In this document: piece after piece, positions 1 through 9,018 of the stretch
Numbering within the stretch: the stretch's first letter is position 1
How the letters are laid out: every line of letters begins with the position of its first letter
Assembly (NCBI GenBank): GCA_021413765.1
Contig: JAIOPT010000107.1
Span: forward strand, 1-51,204
DNA length: 51,204 bases
Origin: Betaproteobacteria bacterium
Lineage (GTDB): Bacteria; Pseudomonadota; Gammaproteobacteria; Burkholderiales; Gallionellaceae
Reading direction: 5' to 3'
Made by a program: the position numbers and the translations under genes
The notes under the pieces: model-generated
What the model saw: only the letters and a program-made list of their open reading frames with translations
What the model was told of the DNA's origin: nothing
The model's database searches: none

Positions 1-752
1 GCAAGCGCGGCGGTGGAGGCGACAATGCCTTTGGATCCCATGCCTGCTTCGGTTAAACCCAAGTGCAGTGGATAATCACAGCGCAGTGCGAGTTCACGGT
101 ATACCGCGATTAATGCTTGTACTTCACTCACCTTGCATGACAGCACGATTCGATCATGCGGCAAACCAAGTTTCTCGGCGCGCTGAGCGCTATCCAGAGC
201 AGATACAATGAGCGCTTCACGCATTACCTCAGCAGCCCCCTTCGGCTGTGGTGATTTAGCGTTTTCATCCATCATGCGCACGATCAAATCAGCCTCCAGG
301 CTACCCCAGTTCACTCCGATACGCACCGGCTTAGAATAACGGCAGGCAGCGTCTATCATCATAGCGAATTGGTCTTCACCCTTGCGGTTGCGGCCGACAT
401 TGCCCGGGTTAATCCGGTATCCTCCCAGTGTTTGGGCACATTCCGGAAAGTCTGTTAACAGACGATGGCCGTTGTAATGAAAATCACCCACCAATGGCAC
501 ATTACAACTCATTTGGTCGAGCAGCTCGCGAATACGAGGTACTTGTGCGGCTGCATCGGCGGTATTGACAGTAATCCGCACTAACTCGGAACCAGCTTGT
601 GCAAGCTCGAACACTTGGCGCGCGGTACCTACGGCATCGACAGTATCAGTATTGGTCATGGACTGCACAACGATAGGGGCACCGCCGCCTATGGCGACAT
701 TACCCACCATGACACGCTGCGTCCTACGACGCGGAATGGGATGCTGGCTCAT
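1..752 (-). CDS. ispG: 4-hydroxy-3-methylbut-2-enyl diphosphate synthase, 3' end outside window
   Basis: IspG (GcpE) makes HMBPP from methylerythritol cyclodiphosphate in the MEP isoprenoid pathway, using a [4Fe-4S] cluster. Reading the minus strand from the ATG at 750-752 gives an N-terminus starting [11 protein letters not shown], then the family signatures [20 protein letters not shown] and [10 protein letters not shown], followed by INPGNVG and [10 protein letters not shown], all typical of the TIM-barrel domain. The reading frame stays open to base 1, so the C-terminal part with the cluster-binding cysteines lies outside the window. The start is only 2 nt after the stop of the rodZ-like gene, so it is the promoter-distal gene of the rlmN-pilF-rodZ-ispG operon, an order common in beta- and gammaproteobacteria. 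Confidence 0.95.
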   Translation of the reverse strand, partial: MSQHPIPRRRTQRVMVGNVAIGGGAPIVVQSMTNTDTVDAVGTARQVFELAQAGSELVRITVNTADAAAQVPRIRELLDQMSCNVPLVGDFHYNGHRLLTDFPECAQTLGGYRINPGNVGRNRKGEDQFAMMIDAACRYSKPVRIGVNWGSLEADLIVRMMDENAKSPQPKGAAEVMREALIVSALDSAQRAEKLGLPHDRIVLSCKVSEVQALIAVYRELALRCDYPLHLGLTEAGMGSKGIVASTAAL

Positions 753-754
753 AT

Positions 755-1549
755 TTACTCCAACGTGAGGCGCGCGACTTCGCCATTGTAAAAAGGTGCG
801 AGTTCAACAAACTTCCCTTGATAATATAGATGCACTCCGCTGATATTACCAATAATCACGGAAAACGGTGGCTTGCCTTTCAGATGTTGTTCGCTGCCGC
901 TCGAATTAAGTTGTGACAGCAATATCTTGCCATCATTGTCCGTCACTTTCACCCAAGAATCTGCATCAAACGTCAGTCGGATAGAGCCGGATTGTTTGGA
1001 TGCATTGTTTGACTCTGTAGACGGCGGCACTGCTATCACCACAGAAGCGGGGGTAAGCATGACTGCCGGCAACTCTAATGTTTCCAACTTAGCCTGTGGC
1101 ACAATCGAATTGCCTCTGTTCAACCAGACAAAAAGTGCCAATGTAAATGCGACTACTATAACAAGACCAGCCATCAACCAGATCGTCTTGTGTCTGCGCT
1201 TCGCGTTGGTATTTGGGAACGGCACTTCAATCGCAATACTTGCAGTATGCAGCGAGGGCTGCGCAGGCACTATTGGCAGTGCCGCCAGCAAAGGTTCAGG
1301 ATCCAATTGCAATAGCTTGGCATAACTGCGTACGAAGCGGCGCACAAAGAAAATTTCCGGCAGTCGCGTAAAATTGTCCGCCTCCAGTTCCTCAATTTGG
1401 CGTGAGGCAAACTTGAGACGACTTCCCACATCAGCAACACTCAACCCGAGCCGCTCACGTGCTTCGCGCAGCGCTGCACCCACGCTGAATGGCCGCACCT
1501 CAACGTTGCTGGAAGCATCACCTAAAGTATCATCTGTCGAATTATCCAC
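755..1549 (-). CDS. rodZ: RodZ-like cytoskeletal protein (HTH + DUF4115)
   Basis: This 264-residue protein has the RodZ layout: a cytoplasmic helix-turn-helix domain at about residues 22-88 ([20 protein letters not shown] onward), a basic stretch NAKRRHK, one membrane helix at about 122-144, and a periplasmic DUF4115 domain at the C-terminus ([20 protein letters not shown]). RodZ links MreB filaments to the elongasome and sets rod shape. The start codon is GTG at 1547-1549 and shares its G with the TAG stop of pilF, which indicates translational coupling. The identification rests on domain order; the periplasmic half diverges in this family, so some such proteins are listed only as HTH/DUF4115 proteins. 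Confidence 0.88.
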   Translation of the reverse strand: MDNSTDDTLGDASSNVEVRPFSVGAALREARERLGLSVADVGSRLKFASRQIEELEADNFTRLPEIFFVRRFVRSYAKLLQLDPEPLLAALPIVPAQPSLHTASIAIEVPFPNTNAKRRHKTIWLMAGLVIVVAFTLALFVWLNRGNSIVPQAKLETLELPAVMLTPASVVIAVPPSTESNNASKQSGSIRLTFDADSWVKVTDNDGKILLSQLNSSGSEQHLKGKPPFSVIIGNISGVHLYYQGKFVELAPFYNGEVARLTLE

Positions 1550-2337
1550 TATTGCCTGTACAGCATTAGCTGAGTTTCACGCGCATCAGGAAAGTTTTTA
1601 CGTAATTGCATCGCGTAGCTATTTTCCTCGGTTCTATCACCAAGCTTACGTTCAATACGTACTGCCAGCCACAGATTTTCAGCTGTCAAAGGGGATACGT
1701 TGTTTCGTTTATAGAGCATGAAATAGGATTTCGCACCCGCATAATCCTCTTTAGTAAAGCTCAAATTGGCCAGAGCCAGCAGTGCTTCCGGCATATTGGG
1801 TTGAGCAGTTAGCGCATTTTGCAAAAACTCTTCAGCATCTTTCATATTTCCAGCCTTCATGGAACACAAGCCTGCATTCAAATATGCTTTACTTGGCGTA
1901 GAGTAAAGTGGATTTTTTAGCGCTGCCATGAAGTGTTTGATGGAATCTAATTCCTTACCTCGCTTACAAAGAAACAAGCCATAATTGTTATGTGAATCTG
2001 GGTCGTTGTTATTCAAACGCAGGCTGTACTGAAAATCCTCATCGGCCTGCTGATCTTCATTCAAAGCCATGCGAACAAGGCCGCGAACGTTGTAAGCCTT
2101 TGCATAGTCGGATTTAGATTGTAGTGCTAAAGACAGCTCTTCTAATGCCACCCCGAGCTGTCCACGGACATAATATTCTGCTGCCAGTTCAGTATGAATT
2201 TTGGCGCTGGACTCTTCCCGCGAAATATTATGCTGCGGCGTACTGCCGTGCCCACCATCGGAGTGCGAAACACATCCTGCCATACTTAAAGCAAGCAGAA
2301 AAAAGCCCAACTCCCTCATGCATGAAAACAACTTCAT
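1549..2337 (-). CDS. pilF: Type IV pilus biogenesis/stability lipoprotein PilF (PilW), TPR
   Basis: 262 residues. The N-terminus is a lipoprotein signal ending LSMAGC, so Cys22 would be lipidated; the rest is a series of tetratricopeptide repeats (for example [60 protein letters not shown]). PilF/PilW is the outer-membrane pilotin that allows PilQ secretin multimers to form in type IV pilus assembly. It overlaps rlmN by 4 nt (ATGA) and rodZ by 1 nt, so it is translated as part of the same operon. No other pilus gene is visible in the window, as is usual at this conserved locus. Confidence 0.9.
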   Translation of the reverse strand: MKLFSCMRELGFFLLALSMAGCVSHSDGGHGSTPQHNISREESSAKIHTELAAEYYVRGQLGVALEELSLALQSKSDYAKAYNVRGLVRMALNEDQQADEDFQYSLRLNNNDPDSHNNYGLFLCKRGKELDSIKHFMAALKNPLYSTPSKAYLNAGLCSMKAGNMKDAEEFLQNALTAQPNMPEALLALANLSFTKEDYAGAKSYFMLYKRNNVSPLTAENLWLAVRIERKLGDRTEENSYAMQLRKNFPDARETQLMLYRQ

Positions 2338-3416
2338 GTGCGAACCTCTAATAATCGGTGAGTTCTCTTGGTTTTGTCCTGTACCTGTCCAGCCAGCTGA
2401 CCACAGGCTGCGGCAATATCATCACCCCGTGTTTTGCGTATAGTCGTGACCATATCAGCCTGCGCCAGCACATCACGAAACCGGGCAATAACATCGGCAT
2501 TAGAACGGCGGTAATGCGTCTGCGGAAAGGGATTGAACGGTATCAGATTAAATTTGCACGGCACATCTCGCACCAACGCAACCAATTCATGCGCTTGCTG
2601 TACGCTATCGTTCACACCGTCCAGCATCACATACTCAAAAGTGACAAAATCACGTGGGGCCCGTTCCAGATAACGTTGGCATGCTGCCAATAATACGCGC
2701 AAAGGGTACTTCTGGTTGATCGGTACCAGCACATCGCGCAAGCTGTCGTTGGATGCATGCAACGACACCGCCAGCGCTACTGGGCATTCCTCACGCAGCC
2801 TGTCCATCGCCGGTACAATGCCGGAAGTGGACAAAGTCACACGACGTCGAGACAAGCCATAAGCATTATCGTCCAGCATCAGACGCAAGGCGCTTACCGT
2901 ATTATCGAAATTTAGCAACGGCTCGCCCATACCCATCATCACCACATTAGTGACTGGCCACTTGCCATCAAAATCTTTGCCAATCTGGCGGTTGGCCCAC
3001 CACAACTGACCAATAATTTCGGCCACGCTCAAATTACGATTGAAACCTTGTTTGCCGGTCGAACAGAATGAGCAGTTAAGCGCGCAACCCGCCTGAGATG
3101 AGACACACAGTGTGCCGCGCCCTGCCTCTGGAATAAAAACCGTTTCCACTGCATTGCCCGTACCAACGTCCAGCAACCATTTACGAGTGCCATCTGCCGA
3201 AATTTCGTCGCGCATCACCCGTGGTGCAGCAACATGTGCTTGTTGCTGAAGCTTTCCGCGCAACAATGCAGCGATATCGGTCATTGCTGCAAAATCTGGC
3301 TCTCCCACTTTGTGCACCCAGCGCAATATCTGGCGTGCACGAAAGGGCTTCTCACCCATCGAAGAAAACCAGGCGGTAAGACGCTGTGCATCAAAGTCAA
3401 GAAGGTTTTCGGACAT
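2334..3416 (-). CDS. rlmN: Dual-specificity 23S rRNA/tRNA adenine-C2 methyltransferase RlmN
   Basis: A radical-SAM enzyme that methylates C2 of A2503 in 23S rRNA and A37 in some tRNAs. The 360 residues fit the family length. The [4Fe-4S] motif CxxxCxxC is Cys111, Cys115 and Cys118 (CALNCSFC). The two catalytic cysteines of the RlmN mechanism appear as Cys104 (GTLCVSSQ) and a cysteine near residue 338 (AAACGQLAG). [11 protein letters not shown] is the SAM-binding GGEP-type motif. It is the first gene of the operon that runs into pilF, rodZ and ispG. A short hairpin sits 25-44 nt upstream of its start and may shape the leader. Confidence 0.97.
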   Translation of the reverse strand: MSENLLDFDAQRLTAWFSSMGEKPFRARQILRWVHKVGEPDFAAMTDIAALLRGKLQQQAHVAAPRVMRDEISADGTRKWLLDVGTGNAVETVFIPEAGRGTLCVSSQAGCALNCSFCSTGKQGFNRNLSVAEIIGQLWWANRQIGKDFDGKWPVTNVVMMGMGEPLLNFDNTVSALRLMLDDNAYGLSRRRVTLSTSGIVPAMDRLREECPVALAVSLHASNDSLRDVLVPINQKYPLRVLLAACQRYLERAPRDFVTFEYVMLDGVNDSVQQAHELVALVRDVPCKFNLIPFNPFPQTHYRRSNADVIARFRDVLAQADMVTTIRKTRGDDIAAACGQLAGQVQDKTKRTHRLLEVRT

Positions 3417-3717
3417 GAGATGACCTTAAAAAATTACGCTATCCTCGCGATGGCGAGGATCCTGCTCCTCGATTAAACTGAATCCTCGACCAACTGAAAA
3501 TTAACTAATATTAAGCCATGCAGAATGGCGAGGACACAAACTCTGATTTTTTATAGGGGCTCTCATTACTGATGTTTCACGTCCATAATAGCCTGACCGC
3601 TTCATAAATTTTCGGATTAACACGCAGGCTATTACTTGGCAAACAATATTGTGAAGGAGCGACCTAGACAATATCTTACATAGCAAACATAAATGGCTTG
3701 CAGCAAAGCGGGTTAAT
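3417..3717. other. Intergenic region between ndk and rlmN with two inverted repeats
   Basis: No gene is supported in these 301 bases. Two inverted repeats are visible. One is a compact hairpin at 3441-3460 with perfect 8-bp arms (ATCCTCGC / GCGAGGAT) and a 4-base loop; on the minus strand it is followed by a run of six T within 15 bases, so it could be a weak terminator or leader hairpin just before rlmN. The other has 9-bp arms (AATAGCCTG at 3587-3595, CAGGCTATT at 3625-3633) around a 29-base loop. A 61-codon minus-strand reading frame at 3501-3686 has no family signature and spans these repeats, so it is not called. Confidence 0.5.
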
Positions 3718-4137
3718 TTATGAAACTTTCAGATCAGGAAAAAAATAAGCAATTTCCACTGCGGCGGCTTCCGCTGAATCTGAACCATGTACTGCATTTG
3801 CGTCAATGCTGTCAGCGAAATCGGCACGAATACTTCCCTTGTCAGCTTTTTTCGGATCCGTAGCTCCCATTAAATCGCGATTTGTTACAATCGCATTTTC
3901 GCCTTCCAATGCCTGCACCATCACTGGACCAGAAATCATAAAATCTACCAGATCCTTAAAGAATGGACGTTCGCGATGTACGGCATAAAAGTTTTCTGCT
4001 TCGGTACGCGACATCTGCAACAAACGCGCTGCAATCACTTTTAATCCAGCATTTTCAAAACGGGTGTAAATCTGACCAATTACATTTTTAGCAACGGCAT
4101 CAGGTTTAATAATTGACAAGGTACGTTCAACAGCCAT
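3718..4137 (-). CDS. ndk: Nucleoside diphosphate kinase
   Basis: Transfers the gamma phosphate from ATP to other (d)NDPs by way of a phosphohistidine. From the ATG at 4135-4137 the protein is 139 residues, close to the usual ~141, beginning [18 protein letters not shown]. The catalytic histidine is His117 in [10 protein letters not shown], and the nucleotide-binding motif [16 protein letters not shown] precedes it. A longer frame begins 10 codons upstream, but the ATG chosen has a good ribosome site (GGAGAAAG, spacing about 5) and matches the family N-terminus. The rlmN operon follows downstream on the same strand, the usual arrangement in this group. Confidence 0.97.
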   Translation of the reverse strand: MAVERTLSIIKPDAVAKNVIGQIYTRFENAGLKVIAARLLQMSRTEAENFYAVHRERPFFKDLVDFMISGPVMVQALEGENAIVTNRDLMGATDPKKADKGSIRADFADSIDANAVHGSDSAEAAAVEIAYFFPDLKVS

Positions 4138-4374
4138 GCTACTTTCTCCAATGGTTATAACAATCAAGTTGCGGATTTTAACAGGCTTTGCAGCTTATGT
4201 CGCTTTGTCCAAACAGCATAAACAGTCCAGCCACAAGGTTGCATAGACAAAAATGCCCGGTAGTTTTGTATTCCCCTACCTCTATAAGTGCTATCGAATC
4301 ACAAAATGGAACAAGGCTGGCTCAAGTTGTAAACATCTACGATGTACAAATGCAAACTAAAATTGTTTATGTAA

Positions 4375-4400
4375 ATAAAAAAGCCGCTAACAGGCGGCTT
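4375..4400 (-). terminator. Rho-independent terminator of tRNA-Val
   Basis: On the minus strand AAGCCGC and GCGGCTT form a 7-bp stem around a 6-base loop, followed by TTTTAT. It lies 35 bases downstream of the tRNA-Val 3' end. Confidence 0.8.
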
Positions 4401-4434
4401 AGGGAGTTATAGAGAAGCATTGTTTTTGTTTGTT

Positions 4435-4511
4435 TGGTAGGCGCGATTGGACTCGAACCAACGACCCCCACCATGTCAAGGTGGTGCTCTAACCAGCTGA
4501 GCTACGCGCCT
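4435..4511 (-). tRNA. tRNA-Val (anticodon GAC)
   Basis: A 77-nt cloverleaf on the minus strand. The acceptor arms AGGCGCG and CGCGCCT pair fully, the D arm is GCTCAGCTGGTTAGAGC, the anticodon stem is CCACC/GGTGG with loop TTGACAT (anticodon GAC, Val), the T arm has GTTCGAGTC, and CCA is encoded at the 3' end (4435-4437). It has its own promoter and terminator and is a single-gene unit. Confidence 0.97.
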
Positions 4512-4525
4512 ATACAAGGCATGGC

Positions 4526-4554
4526 ATTATAACCGAATTTCAAAGCTGGTTCAA
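4526..4554 (-). promoter_or_regulatory. Sigma-70 promoter of tRNA-Val
   Basis: On the minus strand a -35 box TTGAAC (4549-4554) and a perfect -10 box TATAAT (4526-4531) are separated by 17 bases, ending about 15 bases before the mature tRNA 5' end. The rest of the interval to gltX (4555-4836) contains no gene I can support. A TAAAAT at 4791-4796, about 40 bases before gltX, could be part of its promoter but lacks a clear -35 box. Confidence 0.82.
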
Positions 4555-4836
4555 ATGTTGCGCCCAAAGAGAGCGGTACTCGACTTAAACATCGCGGACA
4601 TATTTCACCGACATCCAAGGACTGTAGGCCATCGTTGGTGGATATATCGTTCGTCATGACAACGATTCCAAATTTCTTATCTGAACCTCAAAGCCTCCAA
4701 AAAAATATAATGCTGACAGTTTGTTGATCTGCAGCACTTGGGAATTTATTTGTTGCTAACAATGTTAGTCGCACGAGCGGCAAGGTGGCGTAAAATGTGC
4801 ACTCTGTTTTTGACTAACAATTACTGATTAAAAATT

Positions 4837-6228
4837 ATGACCATACGTACTCGTTTCGCGCCTAGCCCCACGGGTTATCTGCATATCGGCGGCGCCCGCA
4901 CTGCACTATTCTCTTGGGCTTATGCCCGCAAGCATGGTGGCACTTTTATCCTGCGCATAGAGGATACTGATGTAGAACGTTCCACACCTGAGGCTGTGCA
5001 AGCCATTCTAGATGGTATGAGTTGGCTCAATCTGAGTTATGACGAAGGCCCGTTTTATCAAATGCAGTGTATGGCGCGGTATAAAGAGGTGATCCAGCAT
5101 ATGCTGGCTCAGGGATTAGCCTATTACTGCTACGCCTCGCCAAGTGAGCTGGATGCAATGCGTGAGGCTCAACGTGCAAGTGGTGAAAAACCTCGTTACG
5201 ACGGTCGTTGGCGTCCAGAATCTGGCAAGATGTTGCCAGAACCACCTGCCGAAACGATGCCAGTGGTGCGATTCAAGAATCCTGCTCAGGGAGCGGTAGC
5301 GTGGGTAGATTTGGTGAAAGGGCATATTGAATTTGATAATGGAGAGTTAGACGATCTCATCATTGCCCGTGCCGATGGCACGCCTACCTATAATTTTTGC
5401 GTAGTCGTAGATGATTGGGATATGGGCATTACGCACGTGATACGCGGTGATGACCATGTCAATAATACACCACGTCAAATCAACATACTCAAGGCATTGG
5501 GCGCCAAAGTGCCACAGTACGCACATCTGTCGATGATATTAGGTGACGACGGACAGAAGCTGTCCAAGCGCCATGGTGCAGTTAGTGTAATGCAATATGA
5601 TGAAGATGGTTATCTGCCGGAGGCAGTGATTAATTACCTGGCAAGACTGGGTTGGTCACACGGTAATGATGAAGTTTTTTCGGTGGAGCAATTTTGCGCC
5701 TGGTTCGACCTCGACCATATCACGCCATCTGCAGCACAATTTAATACAGAGAAATTAAACTGGCTCAATCAGCATTATTTAAAGCAGGCCGATAATGCGC
5801 GGCTCGTTGCGTTAATACGTCCGCGCTTGGAAGCACGGGGGGTATTAGTGAGTGCCGTACCTGCATTGGAAGCCATCCTTACCCTTTATAAAGAGCGAGT
5901 CGTAACCCTCAATGAATTGGCAGATGCAGCAGAAGTATTTTATATCGATTTGCATCCCAATCAGGAATTGCTGAATGCCCAACTGTCTGCCGAAGCGATA
6001 CCTGCTTTGCAGGAGTTGGCGGAGCGCCTAAAAGATGTAGCATGGGAAGCTGCGGTGATTGGAGCGACGATCAAGGAGATAATAAGTAAGCATGGCTTGA
6101 AAATGCCTAAGTTGGCGATGCCTTTACGCGTAATGCTCACTGGGCAAACCCAGACTCCCTCGGTAGATGCAGTATTAATGCTGTTTTCACGCGAGGTCGT
6201 ATTGGCGCGTATAGCACGACATCTTTAG
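4837..6228 (+). CDS. gltX: Glutamyl-tRNA synthetase
   Basis: Class I aminoacyl-tRNA synthetase that charges tRNA-Glu. The 463 residues show the HIGH-type motif at about residues 10-22 ([13 protein letters not shown]) and the KMSKS-type motif at about 241-245 (KLSKR in [12 protein letters not shown]). [13 protein letters not shown] and LRIEDTD are further family signatures. The C-terminal helical anticodon-binding region is complete. The gene is followed 61 bases later by tRNA-Ala and tRNA-Glu, so the enzyme sits beside one of its own substrates. Confidence 0.98.
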   Translation: MTIRTRFAPSPTGYLHIGGARTALFSWAYARKHGGTFILRIEDTDVERSTPEAVQAILDGMSWLNLSYDEGPFYQMQCMARYKEVIQHMLAQGLAYYCYASPSELDAMREAQRASGEKPRYDGRWRPESGKMLPEPPAETMPVVRFKNPAQGAVAWVDLVKGHIEFDNGELDDLIIARADGTPTYNFCVVVDDWDMGITHVIRGDDHVNNTPRQINILKALGAKVPQYAHLSMILGDDGQKLSKRHGAVSVMQYDEDGYLPEAVINYLARLGWSHGNDEVFSVEQFCAWFDLDHITPSAAQFNTEKLNWLNQHYLKQADNARLVALIRPRLEARGVLVSAVPALEAILTLYKERVVTLNELADAAEVFYIDLHPNQELLNAQLSAEAIPALQELAERLKDVAWEAAVIGATIKEIISKHGLKMPKLAMPLRVMLTGQTQTPSVDAVLMLFSREVVLARIARHL

Positions 6229-6247
6229 CACATACCGGGTATTCAGC

Positions 6248-6276
6248 TTTACAAGGATAGGCTCGATCATTATAAT
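6248..6276 (+). promoter_or_regulatory. Sigma-70 promoter of the tRNA-Ala/tRNA-Glu unit
   Basis: A -35 box TTTACA (6248-6253), a 17-base spacer and a perfect TATAAT (6271-6276) place a transcription start near 6283, about 7 bases before tRNA-Ala. The promoter starts only 20 bases after the gltX stop, so the tRNAs can be transcribed independently of gltX. Confidence 0.85.
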
Positions 6277-6289
6277 GCGCGCACATTTT

Positions 6290-6365
<76 letters not shown>

Positions 6366-6388
6366 AAATGGCATCATCAAGCCCTTTA

Positions 6389-6464
6389 GTCCCCATCGTC
6401 TAGAGGCCTAGGACACCGCCCTTTCACGGCGATAACACGAGTTCGAATCTCGTTGGGGACGCCA
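6389..6464 (+). tRNA. tRNA-Glu (anticodon TTC)
   Basis: A 76-nt cloverleaf. GTCCCCA pairs with TGGGGAC, the D arm contains CGTCTAGAGGCCTAGGACA, the anticodon loop CTTTCAC gives TTC (Glu), the T arm is GAGTTCGAATCTC and CCA is encoded at 6462-6464. Probably co-transcribed with the preceding tRNA-Ala. Confidence 0.97.
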
Positions 6465-6472
6465 AATAAAAC

Positions 6473-6546
6473 AATGGCTTGCAGTAAATCAGGCCATTAT
6501 TCATTGCATCTTGTCTCGAGTTTATCTTAAAAATGGATTCCATTTT
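6473..6546 (+). terminator. Two hairpins after tRNA-Glu, possible terminators
   Basis: The first hairpin (6473-6498) pairs AATGGCTTG with CAGGCCATT across an 8-base loop, with one G-U pair. The second (6530-6546) pairs AAAATGG with CCATTTT across ATT. The second ends in TTTT, but neither has a long U-tract, so termination is likely rather than certain. Confidence 0.45.
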
Positions 6547-6583
6547 AGATCAGCAAACCGACGACCTTTCACCTCATCAGCAC

Positions 6584-6654
6584 AACTAAACTCTTAGTTC
6601 GTCAGTGATAGAATCCATATTTATTCTCCCAGGAGAAATAAATATGGATTCTAT
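6584..6654 (+). promoter_or_regulatory. Palindromic leader of the HtrA-like gene
   Basis: A small hairpin (AACTAA/TTAGTT, 6584-6599) precedes a near-perfect palindrome at 6608-6654. Its left arm (22 bases, from ATAGAATCC to TTCTCC) matches the reverse complement of its right arm (23 bases) except for one extra base, with only two bases between them. The right arm holds a Shine-Dalgarno AGGAG (6631-6635) and an ATG at 6644. In RNA the ribosome site would be paired with TCTCC of the left arm and so hidden. Alternatives are a DNA operator or cruciform. Sequence supports the palindrome; the regulatory role is inferred. Confidence 0.55.
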
Positions 6655-6685
6655 TAGCCGGCCGGTATTAACTCATGAACATTGA
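6644..6685 (+). CDS. Possible 13-residue leader peptide overlapping the HtrA-like gene
   Basis: An ATG at 6644, 8 bases after AGGAG, opens a 13-codon frame (MDSISRPVLTHEH) ending in TGA at 6683-6685. It overlaps the first codons of the protease gene (start 6675) in another frame. The protease start has no recognisable ribosome site of its own, so coupling to this short frame would explain its translation. The short length means chance cannot be excluded. Confidence 0.35.
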   Translation: MDSISRPVLTHEH

Positions 6686-7817
6686 ACCCTATCGAAGAAC
6701 ACCCGATCCATTTTACCGTCGCCTAGTGGCTGTCGTCATAATGGTGGCGGCGTTGATGCTGCTATGGACGTTGTTACCAGCTATCGAATCACTATGGATT
6801 CCCTCTAAAGGTCAGCTCCGTACGGTCACTGCCCGAGGTGATCTAGCCGCCGATGAAAAAAACACTATCGAACTGTTCGAAAAATCCCGCGGTTCAGTAG
6901 TTTTCATTTCCACCGCTGCCTTGGTGCGCGATGTATGGACGCGCAACGTCTTTGCTGTGCCAAAGGGGACTGGCTCCGGTTTTATCTGGGATGATGCCGG
7001 CCATGTGGTTACCAACTACCACGTGATTGAGAATGCCTCTGGTGCCACAGTAAAGCTGGCTGATGGCCGAGATTACAAGGCGACTCTGATCGGTGTCAGC
7101 CCCGCACACGACATTGCGGTGTTGCGCATCGGCGTGGGCTTCAAGCGCCCACCGCCTGTGCCTGTGGGCACAAGTCACGACCTGAAGGTGGGCCAGAAGG
7201 TATTTGCCATTGGCAACCCGTTCGGACTGGACTGGACGCTGACCAACGGAATTATCTCAGCTCTCGATCGTTCACTAGCCGGAAATATCGGCCCTGCCAT
7301 TGAACACCTGATCCAGACCGATGCAGCCATCAACCCTGGTAACTCGGGCGGTCCGCTGCTGGATTCAGCGGGTCGGCTCATTGGCATCAATACCGCCATC
7401 TATAGTCCCAGCGGGGTATCCGCCGGTATTGGTTTCGCCGTCCCTGTCGACACCGTCATGCGCGTGGTACCGCAACTAATCCAAAGTGGTAAATATATTC
7501 GCCCAGCCCTGGGTATCGAGGCTGATGAACAAATCAACGAGCGATTGAATACCATCACTGGCACCAAAGGGATAGTCGTGCTGCGCGTACATCCAGGCTC
7601 AGCTGCTGAAAAAGCCGGTCTCAAGGGCGTGTCAGAGACCCCCCAAGGTATGAGTCTTGGCGACATCATCGTGGCGGTTAATGGCAAAGATGTCTATTCG
7701 GTACAAAAACTGCTGGCCCGTCTTGATGACCACAAAGTCGGCGATGTGGTTCAACTGACCATAATGCATCAAGGTAAAAAACGAGACCTGACCGTGACCC
7801 TGCAACCGGGAAATTGA
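6675..7817 (+). CDS. Membrane-anchored trypsin-like serine protease with one PDZ domain (DegS/HtrA type)
   Basis: 380 residues: an N-terminal membrane anchor (about 17-38), a trypsin-like domain with catalytic triad His116 (NYHVIEN), Asp146 (AHDIAVL) and Ser224 (NPGNSGGPLL), then a single PDZ domain (about 280-375, with GIVVLRVHPGSAAEKAGL and GDIIVAVNGKDV). HtrA proteases act in periplasmic protein quality control; single-PDZ, membrane-anchored forms resemble DegS, which senses misfolded outer-membrane proteins. No anti-sigma partner (RseA) is adjacent, so a DegS role is not shown. The gene stands alone after the tRNA unit and carries an unusual palindromic leader. Confidence 0.92.
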   Translation: MNIEPYRRTPDPFYRRLVAVVIMVAALMLLWTLLPAIESLWIPSKGQLRTVTARGDLAADEKNTIELFEKSRGSVVFISTAALVRDVWTRNVFAVPKGTGSGFIWDDAGHVVTNYHVIENASGATVKLADGRDYKATLIGVSPAHDIAVLRIGVGFKRPPPVPVGTSHDLKVGQKVFAIGNPFGLDWTLTNGIISALDRSLAGNIGPAIEHLIQTDAAINPGNSGGPLLDSAGRLIGINTAIYSPSGVSAGIGFAVPVDTVMRVVPQLIQSGKYIRPALGIEADEQINERLNTITGTKGIVVLRVHPGSAAEKAGLKGVSETPQGMSLGDIIVAVNGKDVYSVQKLLARLDDHKVGDVVQLTIMHQGKKRDLTVTLQPGN

Positions 7818-7939
7818 AGATGGCGAATTTAACTATGAAATTGACGTTGACTTGCCCTAAGTACAAGCACATCAAGAGCGAGACAGTAGCAACGGACGAC
7901 TGTCTATAGGCACTGAAGCACTTGAGGACGCCCAATAAA

Positions 7940-7974
7940 TAAAGTGTTGCGTAATTTCATCACGCAACACTTTA
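7940..7974. terminator. Strong bidirectional hairpin terminator
   Basis: Perfect 12-bp arms (AAAGTGTTGCGT at 7941-7952, ACGCAACACTTT at 7962-7973), extended by one T-A pair, close a 9-base loop. On the minus strand it is followed by ATTTATT. It separates the plus-strand protease from the minus-strand small gene and HU. The stretch 7975-8117 shows nothing else. Confidence 0.75.
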
Positions 7975-8117
7975 AAAGGTTATATTGCAGATTGCGGCAA
8001 TGTCAAAAACTAGCCCATTCGCTAAATATACGCTGACACTTCAAAATTTTCCTACACCCTCCGTTGCTTATCCACTTATCCATTTCTTATCGGATGTGCT
8101 GGATACTGATGTTGGAT

Positions 8118-8231
8118 TTATCCTTGACGCATCTTTTCATCTTTTTTGATCTTCTTTGCAGCTTTTTTTTCCTTCAACGTTTTAGTGGGTTCTTTTTTGA
8201 CTGCCTTTTTACTTTCTTGACCTTTACTCAT
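8118..8231 (-). CDS. 37-residue lysine-rich small protein
   Basis: On the minus strand an ATG at 8229-8231 has an excellent ribosome site (AAGGAG, spacing 7) and opens a 37-codon frame ending at TAA 8118-8120. The peptide starts MSKGQESKKAVKKEPTKTLK and continues EKKAAKKIKKDEKMRQG, with about 40% lysine and no hydrophobic core. I recall very similar short Lys-rich proteins starting MSKG-SKK in other proteobacteria, with no assigned function; that recollection was not checked. The composition suggests nucleic-acid or ribosome association. It lies about 100 bases downstream of HU on the same strand. Confidence 0.72.
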   Translation of the reverse strand: MSKGQESKKAVKKEPTKTLKEKKAAKKIKKDEKMRQG

Positions 8232-8332
8232 AACTTTACTCCTTGATAATATTGAAATTATAAAGAATAACTCTGCATCAGGTTAAAATAATCCACTCCC
8301 CGCAGGTATTGGCAACTTTAAAAAGTATATTG

Positions 8333-8626
8333 TTATTTTTTCTTGGTTTTTGCGCCAGCGACCGCATCTTTCAACTTACTGCCGACTTTGAATTTAACAA
8401 CATTTTTGGCAGATATCTTTAATTCTTTGCCTGTGGCTGGATTGCGACCAATTCGTGCAGCGCGTGCTTCGACGGCAAACGTACCAAAACCTATTAGTTG
8501 AACGTTATCGCCTTTTGTTAAAGAAGTTTGAATAGCAGCCGTAAGAGCATTCAATGTTTCTTCTATATTGGACTTTGTCTTCTTGGTGGATTTAGCTACT
8601 GCATTAATCAAATCTGATTTATTCAT
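8333..8626 (-). CDS. hupB: HU-family nucleoid DNA-binding protein
   Basis: 97 residues beginning MNKSDLINAVAKSTKKTKS, with the HU beta-arm signature GFGTFAVEARAARIGRNPATG and the C-terminal FKVGSKLKDAV. HU dimers bend and compact DNA. The usual length is about 90; here a short basic tail (AGAKTKKK) is added. It stands alone on the minus strand; the small Lys-rich gene follows it. IHF-type sequences differ at the arm tip, so HU is preferred. Confidence 0.93.
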   Translation of the reverse strand: MNKSDLINAVAKSTKKTKSNIEETLNALTAAIQTSLTKGDNVQLIGFGTFAVEARAARIGRNPATGKELKISAKNVVKFKVGSKLKDAVAGAKTKKK

Positions 8627-9003
8627 GATGTTGACTTCCGTATGGTTGAAAAGGCGGTTAACTGTATCAAGTCATGGAATCAATTACAAGAAGTTATACA
8701 TATTATTTAGTCTGATGTAACAAATGGCAGATCTAACTTCGAAGTGCAATAGATAATATGGGCTTGGTGTAGCGCATTTCTACCCCAAATAATTGAAAAA
8801 TAACATTGTTCGATCTACGGATCTAAAGGTTGTCAACTCAGTTCATAAAGGACTCGGCTCTCGGCATAGAAAAAAACTGATACCATGAAACCATTTTATT
8901 GGAAAAGTAAAAGCCAGTAGGAATTTAATTCTCTGGTGCGTAGCATCAGTAAAGTTAACTATAGCTATTCCGCAATAAAGTTAGAACGCACGTACATAAT
9001 TAA
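8627..9003. other. Intergenic region, AT-rich, no gene
   Basis: This 377-base stretch holds the upstream region of HU (ribosome site GGAAG before 8626) and of the AT-rich plus-strand gene. I see no RNA gene, long repeat or convincing promoter in it. Confidence 0.4.
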
Positions 9004-9018
9004 ATGTTAAGAAGTTTG

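Noticed and set aside
3501-3686. 61-codon minus-strand frame between ndk and rlmN
   Set aside because: Spans inverted repeats, no motif and no clear ribosome site.
8064-8246. Plus-strand 60-codon frame rich in Phe and Leu
   Set aside because: It is the complement of the Lys-rich small gene, which has the ribosome site.
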